Positions 52,263 to 58,982 of a stretch of 64,000 nt of DNA are shown here, piece after piece. Origin of the DNA: Pseudomonadota bacterium. Its GTDB lineage: Bacteria; Myxococcota_A; UBA796; GCA-2862545. The stretch covers positions 124,001 to 188,000 of the forward strand of contig JAGSGY010000001.1 in assembly GCA_023954855.1 (NCBI GenBank). The letters run 5' to 3'. The notes beneath the pieces were generated by a model. It made no database searches. It was not told the origin of the DNA and was given only the letters and a program-made list of their open reading frames with translations. Numbering within the stretch: the stretch's first letter is position 1; every line of letters starts with the position of its first letter. The position numbers were made by a program, and so were the translations under genes.

Positions 52263-52288
52263 GCGCGCCCTCTCCGGAAGAGGCGCGC
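52263..52288 (-). promoter_or_regulatory. GC-rich hairpin just upstream of the giant TPR gene
   Basis: GCGCGCC with CTCT pairs with AGAGGCGCGC (one-base bulge, five-base loop) immediately 5' of the GGGAG ribosome site. It could end mla read-through or modulate translation of the TPR gene. No T-run follows it in the transcribed direction. Confidence 0.4.
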
Positions 52289-52420
52289 TGTGTCCGATCC
52301 GAACCGGACGAATAGCACTCGCCAGCCGGGCTCGGCAAGCGCGCTATCAGGCCCGGCATTGCATGGGGATCGCAGCCGAGTTGCTGGAGAATTCCCCTTC
52401 CTAGAGTGGCGCGCTCGCCC

Positions 52421-53893
52421 TCAGAATCCGAGCGGCAAGGTCGCCATCAAGAGCTTGATGTCGTCATCGGTGAACCGAAAGCCCACGCCACCGAAGGCCG
52501 ACATGTAGCCGTGCCGCGCTCCGAGGATGACCTGCTCGGTACCCGCCTCGATGTAGAGGTGATGAACCGGCTCATAGTGCGCAAACAGACGTAGGTTCGG
52601 AATGCCCGAGTCGGTGACGACGGGGTACGAACCAAACTCGAAGTCGAAGATGTCCCCTTCGAGGCGGAGTTTGTCGTCGAACGAGTACCAGGTCATGCCG
52701 ACGCCGCCGCCGTTCTCCTTGACGCCGAGCCGGAATCCGAAGTCACCCCAACGCTTCGCCATCTGGAAGGTGAACCGGTAGTCCGCTTCGTTCGTCCACT
52801 CCGTGTACACCTCACCGAGCTCGGGGAGGTACCGCGTCGTGCGGGCCACCGTGCCCGTCGGGTAGTCGTTGACCTCGAACACCCACCAGAAGTCCTCTTG
52901 GGGCTTGAGCTCGATGCCGATGGTGTTCGAGCCCGTGTTCGCGAGTGGGTTGCCGTTGAAGGCGGGGTTCTCGGCGCGAATCGCGGCGAGGTTCTGCGGC
53001 TGCGAACCGAAGTACCACCGGCCGGTGTAGTAGACGTCGGCGTGAAGGCCCGAGAAGCCTTCGATCACCGAGTTCGCGTTCTCGATGGTGTCGTTGAGCT
53101 CACGGATGGTGCTGTCGTCGTTGATCAGCGCGCCAATGGTGCCCTCTCCGTTGTCGATCTTCGAGGTCACCGACTCGATGTCGTCCATGGCCGCCTGCAG
53201 GGTGTCGGTCACGTCCTTGATCTTCTCGAGCTCCTCGTCCACGTCACTGCTCGCCTCGGTCGCGAACTGGTCCATCGTGTCGGTGAGACGCTTGACCGAG
53301 TCGATGATGGCGTCGACATCGTGGCGGTTCTGCTCGGCCATCAGCCGAAGTTCGTGCGAGAGCGCCTCGACGTTGGCGATGGTCGCCTCGAGTGCCTGAG
53401 TGTTCTTGTCGTTCTCGGCGAGCTCGCGAAGCACCTTGGTGATGGCCGCCACGTCGGTGGTGATGTCTTCGACCTGCCGAGTGATCTCGTCGAAGCTCCC
53501 CGGTTCATCCCCCATCTCGATCCAGCCGCCATCCGGGATGAGTGCGTCTTCGGTACCGACACCCACGGCAATGAACATGTCGCCCAGCATGCCGCTCGAC
53601 CGGATCTGCGCCTCTGAGTCGGTCGGAAACTGAAAGCGGTCGCGCACCTTCATCTCGATGTGCGCAGAGTTCCCCTCGATCTCGATGGTCTCGATGGCAC
53701 CCACGTCGACGCCTGCGACGCGAACGGGTGTGCCCGGCCAGAGCCCCTGTGCCGTCGGGGCACGCATGTTGAGCACATACGCACTCTCGCCGCGCTTCAC
53801 ACCGTCGAAGCTCCACCAGTACCCGCCAATGACAAGCACTACGGCGATAACGACGAAGAGTCCGACCTTGAACTCAGTGGTGACGCTGTGCAT
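52421..53893 (-). CDS. mlaD: MlaD/MCE-family lipid transport protein with long beta-rich C-terminal extension
   Basis: The 490-residue protein has one transmembrane helix (residues about 10-27) and an MCE domain (about 38-125; LWPGTPVRVAGVDVGAIETI, then SSGMLGDMFIAVGVG). A predicted coiled coil spans about 135-285. A beta-rich domain covers 290-490 (YYTGRWYFGSQPQNL, TIGIELKPQEDFWWVFEVND, YRFTFQMAKRWGDFGFRLGV) and ends in LLMATLPLGF, which looks like an outer-membrane barrel. Classical MlaD has only 180 residues. The protein could bridge the inner membrane and outer membrane for phospholipid transport. It is 32 bases downstream of mlaF. Confidence 0.85.
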   Translation of the reverse strand: MHSVTTEFKVGLFVVIAVVLVIGGYWWSFDGVKRGESAYVLNMRAPTAQGLWPGTPVRVAGVDVGAIETIEIEGNSAHIEMKVRDRFQFPTDSEAQIRSSGMLGDMFIAVGVGTEDALIPDGGWIEMGDEPGSFDEITRQVEDITTDVAAITKVLRELAENDKNTQALEATIANVEALSHELRLMAEQNRHDVDAIIDSVKRLTDTMDQFATEASSDVDEELEKIKDVTDTLQAAMDDIESVTSKIDNGEGTIGALINDDSTIRELNDTIENANSVIEGFSGLHADVYYTGRWYFGSQPQNLAAIRAENPAFNGNPLANTGSNTIGIELKPQEDFWWVFEVNDYPTGTVARTTRYLPELGEVYTEWTNEADYRFTFQMAKRWGDFGFRLGVKENGGGVGMTWYSFDDKLRLEGDIFDFEFGSYPVVTDSGIPNLRLFAHYEPVHHLYIEAGTEQVILGARHGYMSAFGGVGFRFTDDDIKLLMATLPLGF

Positions 53894-53925
53894 GAAACCT
53901 CGGCGCGAGGGTAACCCACATGGGC

Positions 53926-54708
53926 CTACACCTTCATGGGGCCGTCGAGGGACCCCGTCACGAACTGATGGATGAGCGGGTCCGTGTGGTCCCTGAAGAA
54001 CTCGGCGGTCCCCTCCGCGTAGAGCAAGCCATCGACGATAAACGCCACCTTGTCTGCGATGTGGAGCACCGCGTGCATGTCGTGGGAGATGACCACGCTG
54101 GTGATGCCCGGCCTCGATGCCTGCGTCTCGACCATCAGCTCGTCCATGGCCGCCGCGAGGATGGGGTCGAGCCCGGTGGTCGGCTCATCGTAGAGGATGA
54201 ACTCGGGGTCGCGGACGAGCGCCCGCGCCAGGCCGACGCGCTTTCGCATGCCACCCGAGAGCTCGCTCGGAATCTTCTGCTCGGTCCCCGAGAGGCCGAC
54301 CTGGGCGAGAAGCTTGGCGACCTTGGCGTCAATCTCGGGCTTGCGCATGCGCGTGTGCTCGAAGAGCGGGAACGCGATGTTGTTGTAGACGTTCATCGAG
54401 TCGAAGAGCGCCGCGTGCTGAAACACCACCCCGAAGCGGTTGCGCACGTGCCGGAGCTTCTTGTCCGACATCGCCGTCAGGTCCTCTTCGCCAAGGTAGA
54501 TGCGGCCTTTGTCCGGACGCAGCAGGCCCATCACGTGCTTGAGGGTGACCGATTTTCCGGTACCGGAGCGCCCGATAATCGCGGTGATCTTGCCCGCTGG
54601 AATCAGCAGGTTCAGGCCGCAGAGCACCTTGTGGCTGCCGAAGGCCTTGTGCACATCCTCATACGCGATGGCGACGGGCTCTCCGGTGACGGGATCGAGC
54701 TGCTCCAT
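53926..54708 (-). CDS. mlaF: ABC transporter ATP-binding protein MlaF
   Basis: The 260-residue ATPase has Walker A IIGRSGTGKSVTLKHV, signature LSGGMRKRVGLARAL (the SGGMRKR form is typical of MlaF/Mkl), Walker B ILYDEPTTGLDP, and H-loop ISHDM. It energises the MCE lipid transporter. The start overlaps mlaE by one base (TGATG at 54708). No STAS-domain MlaB gene is visible, and MlaA and MlaC are also absent from this window. Confidence 0.95.
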   Translation of the reverse strand: MEQLDPVTGEPVAIAYEDVHKAFGSHKVLCGLNLLIPAGKITAIIGRSGTGKSVTLKHVMGLLRPDKGRIYLGEEDLTAMSDKKLRHVRNRFGVVFQHAALFDSMNVYNNIAFPLFEHTRMRKPEIDAKVAKLLAQVGLSGTEQKIPSELSGGMRKRVGLARALVRDPEFILYDEPTTGLDPILAAAMDELMVETQASRPGITSVVISHDMHAVLHIADKVAFIVDGLLYAEGTAEFFRDHTDPLIHQFVTGSLDGPMKV

Positions 54709-55499
54709 CAGGGCAATGCCCAGGCGATGAAGAAGTTCGAGACCAAGATCGCCACGCTTGCCACGACAACGGCACTGGTGGTGGCCTGGCCGACGCCCGC
54801 TGCGCCGCCCTTGGTGTAGTAGCCCTTGTAGCAGGCCACGGTGCCGATGATGGCGCCGAACACGAGCGCCTTGAGTAGCCCCGACCAGATGTCATCCCAG
54901 TCGATCCACTCTTGCGTCCGCTTCATGTACTCGGGCTCGCTCATGTTGAGCACGTACATGGCGATGTACCAAGAGCCGAACATGCCCACGAAGTCGTAGA
55001 TCGCGGTGAGCATGGGCGTCACGATGATGGCGGCGAGAAGTCGCGGCTTGATCAGGTAGTTGATGGGGTCGACGGCCATGGCATCGAGGGCGTCAATCTG
55101 CTCGGATACCCGCATCGAGCCAATCTCAGCGGCAATTGCGGACCCTGCGCGTCCGGCGACGAGCAACCCTGTGAGGGTGGGCGCAAGCTCGCGTGTAAGT
55201 GCCACGCCCACCGTTCCGCCGACCATCGCCTGGGCTCCGAACATGGCGAAGGCTCGATGGGATTGCAGAGTGAACACCGCGCCCGTGAAGAAGCTCGTGA
55301 GCAGGATGATCGGCAGACTCTGAACGCCGATGAACTCCATCTGCTTGAGCGTCTCGCGGATGCGTAGAGGGCGCATGAACACATTGGCGAAGCCAAAAGC
55401 AAAGACCTTTGAGACGCGCCCGACCTCTTCGATCGGCTCAAGCACCGAGCGGCCCACAGCCTCGAAGACACGTGCAATCACACCCACGTGCAGCCCCAC
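54708..55499 (-). CDS. mlaE: MlaE/YrbE-family ABC transporter permease
   Basis: The 263-residue polytopic inner-membrane protein has the family core: VQSLPIILLTSFFTGAVFTL, TRELAPTLTGLLVAGRAGSA, EIGSMRVSEQIDALDAMAVD and KPRLLAAIIVTPMLTAIYDF. Five to six hydrophobic helices are visible. It is the first gene of the operon mlaE-mlaF-mlaD, read on the minus strand, with a divergent partner (exported barrel protein) 140 bases away. The ATPase start overlaps its stop (TGATG). Confidence 0.95.
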   Translation of the reverse strand: MGLHVGVIARVFEAVGRSVLEPIEEVGRVSKVFAFGFANVFMRPLRIRETLKQMEFIGVQSLPIILLTSFFTGAVFTLQSHRAFAMFGAQAMVGGTVGVALTRELAPTLTGLLVAGRAGSAIAAEIGSMRVSEQIDALDAMAVDPINYLIKPRLLAAIIVTPMLTAIYDFVGMFGSWYIAMYVLNMSEPEYMKRTQEWIDWDDIWSGLLKALVFGAIIGTVACYKGYYTKGGAAGVGQATTSAVVVASVAILVSNFFIAWALP

Positions 55500-55639
55500 G
55501 ACGGGACTGCCGGCCCAAAGTTCACGCGTGGCATTGACCCGTCGATAATGCGTACTCCTGCCCCGCTCGGTGTATCACAGCGGCAGATTGAAGGTGAGTG
55601 GGCCTTGTGAGCCGGGCCAGCGGCGGGTAGGAAGGACCG

Positions 55640-57019
55640 ATGCGACCGTTTCTCCTCATGCTCACGCTCCTCGCGACGCCCGCCCTCGCCGGCGAGCCGC
55701 TCCTTGTCCCCGACTTCACGCCGCACACCGCGAGCGAAGTCGCCCTGTCGGCGATGCTGCAGGACCTTCTCAAGGAAGAGCTCAAGCGGGACGGCCACGT
55801 GCTGATCCAGTCCGAGCACGCCAAGCCCATCGTTGGCGACATCATCGATCGGTGTGGTGAGCGCCAGGGCTGCCCCTACGTGCCGCTGCAGAAGCTCCCC
55901 GCGCGCTTTGCGGTCGTGGTGACGATTGTTCGGTTCGAGAACTCGCTCACCGGCACGGTCGACTTCTACGAACAAGCCGACCCCACGCCCATCGCGACCC
56001 GCGAAGTGCCCATCGAGCCCGGCAACGAAGCGGGCTTCGCCGCTGAGATCCGGCGCCAGACCGAGGACCTTCTCGCGCTGCTCGGCCCTGCACCAAGCCA
56101 GGACCTGATCGAGGCGGTCAGGCTCATCGAGGGAGCGGATGCCGTCGCTCCCGCACCCGCTCCGCAGCCGGTCGCGCCCGCTCCGCAGCCGGTCGCACTC
56201 GCTCCGCAGCCGGTCGCACCCGCTCCGGTGCCTGCACCGGTCGCAACCGATGTCCCCTCACCCGCGGGTACCAGCCTCGAGAAGCGGCTCGAAGGCAGCT
56301 CGATCCGCCGGCGTCACCTGACCGGAAACCTCGACAGCTTCATGCGCTTCGAGGGTGAGCCCGAAGAGTGGGCGTACCGCATGACTCCCCACGCGGGACG
56401 CGTGTTCATCGAGCTTCGCGGTGGCTACGCCATGGGTGACATCCACCGACGCGCCGATGTGCGCCTCAACGGTACTGACCCGGTCACCGAGTGGTACCAA
56501 GAAGGCCCTGAGCCCGGAACTGGCGGTCGAGGCGGGCTGTACGCCGGCTACTCCCCGATCACCTTCATGGACGTCGGGCTTCTGGTCGAGTTCCAGGCCG
56601 GCATGAAGACGCTGAGCACCGGTTTTGGCAGCGACTCTCCCGCCACATCCCAGGGCTCGGCGATGCTCGGCATCGTGCAGCCGCGGGTTCGCTTCTACGC
56701 GGCCCCCCTCGGACCCGTGAAGCCTGCGCTCTTCGTCGGCGCAGAGTTCCAAGTCTTCGACGCCTACAGGATCGACCCGAACCCGAACCAGTTCCCCGAA
56801 CCGATCGGCGGTGTGGTTCCCGGCGTGGTCGGCGGTGGCGGACTCGTAATCGACCCCGCGCCGATCATCGGGATCGTACTCGAGGCCGCGTACACTCAGC
56901 ACTTCGGAGCGCGCGCCGGAGCTGCCGAGGACGGGCGTCGTCCAGACGGCGCACCTTCCGCTCCAACCGGCCAATTCCGCACACTCGCCTTCTCGGGCGG
57001 CCTCCAGTTCCGGATCTGA
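55640..57019 (+). CDS. Exported protein with TolB-like N-terminal part and outer-membrane beta-barrel
   Basis: The 459-residue protein has a signal peptide (MRPFLLMLTLLATPALAG) after an AGGAAGGA ribosome site. Residues about 20-165 form an alpha/beta domain (LVPDFTPHTASEVALSAMLQ, ELKRDGHVLIQSEH, FAVVVTIVRFENSLTGTVDF). This resembles the DUF2380/TolB N-terminal-like proteins that start many Myxococcota surface proteins. A Pro/Ala/Gln linker with 7-residue repeats follows. The C-terminal 220 residues alternate hydrophobic strands (AGRVFIELRGGYAMG, MDVGLLVEFQAGM, RTLAFSGGLQFRI), matching an eight- to ten-stranded barrel. The function is unknown. Divergence from the mla operon hints at envelope work. 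Confidence 0.75.
   Translation: MRPFLLMLTLLATPALAGEPLLVPDFTPHTASEVALSAMLQDLLKEELKRDGHVLIQSEHAKPIVGDIIDRCGERQGCPYVPLQKLPARFAVVVTIVRFENSLTGTVDFYEQADPTPIATREVPIEPGNEAGFAAEIRRQTEDLLALLGPAPSQDLIEAVRLIEGADAVAPAPAPQPVAPAPQPVALAPQPVAPAPVPAPVATDVPSPAGTSLEKRLEGSSIRRRHLTGNLDSFMRFEGEPEEWAYRMTPHAGRVFIELRGGYAMGDIHRRADVRLNGTDPVTEWYQEGPEPGTGGRGGLYAGYSPITFMDVGLLVEFQAGMKTLSTGFGSDSPATSQGSAMLGIVQPRVRFYAAPLGPVKPALFVGAEFQVFDAYRIDPNPNQFPEPIGGVVPGVVGGGGLVIDPAPIIGIVLEAAYTQHFGARAGAAEDGRRPDGAPSAPTGQFRTLAFSGGLQFRI
56158..56226. repeat. 21-bp tandem repeats encoding PAPQPVA units
   Basis: Three near-identical 21-base units (core CCGCTCCGCAGCCGGTCGCAC) follow one another in frame and encode the Pro/Ala/Gln linker of the exported barrel protein; a fourth unit is degenerate. 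Confidence 0.8.
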
Positions 57020-57022
57020 GCG

Positions 57023-57050
57023 TTGACGCTCGCGAACAGTCGGATATGAG
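57023..57050 (+). promoter_or_regulatory. Promoter of the tRNA-Thr gene
   Basis: TTGACG (57023-57028) and TATGAG (57045-57050) are spaced by 16 bases, and the tRNA starts ten bases after the -10 element. The promoter begins three bases after the stop of the preceding gene. Confidence 0.65.
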
Positions 57051-57059
57051 GGCGGGCGC

Positions 57060-57135
57060 GCCGAGGTAGCTCAGTTGGTAGAGCAGCTGATTCGTAATCA
57101 GCAGGTCGTCGGTTCAAGTCCGATCCTCGGCTCCA
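57060..57135 (+). tRNA. tRNA-Thr (anticodon CGU)
   Basis: A 76-base cloverleaf is complete. The acceptor stem GCCGAGG/CCTCGGC, D-arm AGCTCAGTTGGTAGAGC, anticodon stem GCTGA/TCAGC around the loop TTCGTAA (anticodon CGT, decoding ACG), T-arm with GGTTCAAGTCC, discriminator T and encoded CCA are all visible. It stands alone between its own promoter and a terminator. Confidence 0.95.
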
Positions 57136-57142
57136 GTTAAAG

Positions 57143-57173
57143 CCCCGTAGCCCTTGTGGTTATGGGGTTTTTT
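57143..57173 (+). terminator. Rho-independent terminator of tRNA-Thr
   Basis: CCCCGTA (57143-57149) pairs with TATGGGG (57161-57167) with one G-U pair, followed directly by six T residues. It ends eight bases after the CCA. Confidence 0.9.
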
Positions 57174-57285
57174 CGTGGCCGACGCTCACGTCGCGCCGCT
57201 TGCGGCACTGGCGGCCTCAAAAGCTCCTAGCAAGAACCGCCGAGCCTTGGTGCTGAGGTCACCCGTTCGGCGGAGAAGAGTGGAT

Positions 57286-57313
57286 CATTAATCTACTAGC
57301 GAGTAGATTAATG
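57286..57313. promoter_or_regulatory. Perfect inverted repeat, probable TetR operator
   Basis: CATTAATCTACT (57286-57297) is repeated as its exact complement AGTAGATTAATG (57302-57313) around a four-base centre AGCG. The site ends two bases before the ATG of the TetR gene, as expected for an autoregulated repressor that also controls alkB. Confidence 0.85.
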
Positions 57314-57315
57314 TC

Positions 57316-57918
57316 ATGGCACGCCCCAGAACCATCGACATCGACATCGCGACCCCCGAGCGCATCCTCGCCGCCGCCGAGCTGGCCTTCGCAGAGCAGG
57401 GCTTCGCCGGCGCACGTCTCGCAGACATTGCCCGATCGGCCGGGCTGCGCCGCCCATCGCTGCTTTACCACTTCAAGAGCAAGGACGTGCTCTACGCCGC
57501 GGTCGTTGGCCGAAGCTTCTCGCGACTCGCAGAGGCCCTCGTCACAGCCCAAGCGACCGAGGGTGGCTTTGAGCACAAGCTACGGGCACTTGCCGAATGC
57601 TTCGACCACTTTCTCGAAGAGCAGTCCCACGTCGCCCAGATCGTCGTACGCGAGCTGCTCGATTCGGACGGGCCGGGGGGCCAGCTGCTGCTCTCCCAAG
57701 CCGGTCCCCTGCTCGACCAGACCGACGCCTGGCTGCGGGCCGCCGGCAAAGGCCAGCTTCGTCCAGGCCTGGACGTGCGCGTCGTCCTGACCCATGTCGC
57801 TTCTGACGCCCTGCTCCGGCATGCGTCAGGGTCACTGCGCCGACCCCTGTGGGGGCCTCCGCTGGCTGACCGCAGCTGGCAGATGGCCCAGACCCTCCTC
57901 CTCACAAAGGAACACTGA
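57316..57918 (+). CDS. TetR/AcrR-family transcriptional regulator
   Basis: The 200-residue protein has the N-terminal helix-turn-helix of the family (PERILAAAELAFAEQGFAGA, then RLADIARSAGLRRPSLLYHF, then SKDVLYAAVV). A divergent helical ligand domain follows (residues about 60-200). It likely represses itself and the following alkB through the palindrome at 57286-57313. No Shine-Dalgarno sequence precedes the ATG and the operator ends two bases before it, so the mRNA may be leaderless. The inducer may be an alkane, fatty acid or related hydrophobic molecule (inference from the neighbour). Confidence 0.93.
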   Translation: MARPRTIDIDIATPERILAAAELAFAEQGFAGARLADIARSAGLRRPSLLYHFKSKDVLYAAVVGRSFSRLAEALVTAQATEGGFEHKLRALAECFDHFLEEQSHVAQIVVRELLDSDGPGGQLLLSQAGPLLDQTDAWLRAAGKGQLRPGLDVRVVLTHVASDALLRHASGSLRRPLWGPPLADRSWQMAQTLLLTKEH

Positions 57919-57919
57919 G

Positions 57920-58969
57920 ATGCGCAAGCTACTGCCCTTCACGATGATCGGCCTGACGTCGGCCACACTTCTCGGCGGCCTGTGGATCGGCGGTTGGGGC
58001 ACCTTTCTTACGCCTCTGGTCGTGTTTTTCGGCATTCCGGTCGCCGACCTGTTCGTCGGCATCGACACGGAAGAAACGGCGCCCGAAGGCAGCCACCCCC
58101 TCGCATTCAACGCGTTGGTGCGCAGCTGGGTGGTCGTCGAGACGCTCACGCTCGCGGCGGTGCTCTGGTTCGTGTCCACCCACGGCCTGACCGGGGTCGA
58201 GTGGGCTGGCGTGCTGCTCTCGACGGCCTTGATGACCGGAGGCGGCGGCATCAACGTCGCACACGAGCTCATGCACCGAACCGACAAGCGTGACCGGGCC
58301 ATGGCCGAGTGGCTGATGACGATGACCAGCTACACCCACTTCTGCGTCGAACATGTGCTCGGCCACCACCGCAACGTCGCCACCTTCGAGGACCCGGCCA
58401 CGTCACGGCGCGGCGAGACGGTCTACGCCTTCATCCCCCGCGTCATCGCCGGGACCATCCGCAGCGCTTGGGCCCTGGAGGGTGAGCGTACGAAGCGCCG
58501 CGGCATCCCGTGGTGGTCCCTGCGGAATCGACGCCTGCGCTACGCGCTCGACCTCGTGGCTGTGGCTGTGGCCATCGGGCTTGTTTTCGGACCCCTGGCC
58601 CTCGCCTTCTTCTGGGCCCAAGGCGTGCTCGCCTTCACACTGCTCGAGGTGATCAACTACGTCGAGCACTACGGGCTGCTCCGCGCGAAGCTGGCCAACG
58701 GCAAGTACGAACGCGTTCGCCCCGAACACTCGTGGAATGCGAACTTCCAGGTCTCGAACGGCTGGCTCTTCAACCTGCAGCGGCACGCAGACCACCACGC
58801 CAACGCCTCGCGGCCGTACTACCACCTGCGCGCGCTGCAAGAGGGCCCACAGCTGCCCTTTGGCTACCCCATCGCCATCTTGCTTGCGCTGGTTCCGCCA
58901 GCCTGGATGGCCGTGATGCACCCTTTGATCGACGGGCACAGGACACGCCGGGCCGACTCTGTCGCGTAG
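57920..58969 (+). CDS. alkB: Alkane 1-monooxygenase (AlkB family)
   Basis: The ATG at 57920 (AAAGGA upstream, two bases after the TetR stop) gives 349 residues. The membrane di-iron hydroxylase histidine motifs are all present: VAHELMHRTDK (H115, H119), FCVEHVLGHHRNVATFEDPA (H145, H149, H150) and NLQRHADHHANASRPYY (DHH at 291-293). The AlkB-specific NYVEHYGLLR lies between them. Four to six hydrophobic helices are visible. It should hydroxylate the terminal carbon of n-alkanes or related chains, with rubredoxin as electron donor. No rubredoxin gene is next to it. Confidence 0.93.
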   Translation: MRKLLPFTMIGLTSATLLGGLWIGGWGTFLTPLVVFFGIPVADLFVGIDTEETAPEGSHPLAFNALVRSWVVVETLTLAAVLWFVSTHGLTGVEWAGVLLSTALMTGGGGINVAHELMHRTDKRDRAMAEWLMTMTSYTHFCVEHVLGHHRNVATFEDPATSRRGETVYAFIPRVIAGTIRSAWALEGERTKRRGIPWWSLRNRRLRYALDLVAVAVAIGLVFGPLALAFFWAQGVLAFTLLEVINYVEHYGLLRAKLANGKYERVRPEHSWNANFQVSNGWLFNLQRHADHHANASRPYYHLRALQEGPQLPFGYPIAILLALVPPAWMAVMHPLIDGHRTRRADSVA

Positions 58970-58982
58970 ACGCCTGTGAGGA

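Noticed and set aside
53926-55499. Complete Mla pathway
   Set aside because: Only mlaE, mlaF and mlaD are present; no MlaA, MlaB or MlaC homologue is visible in the window.
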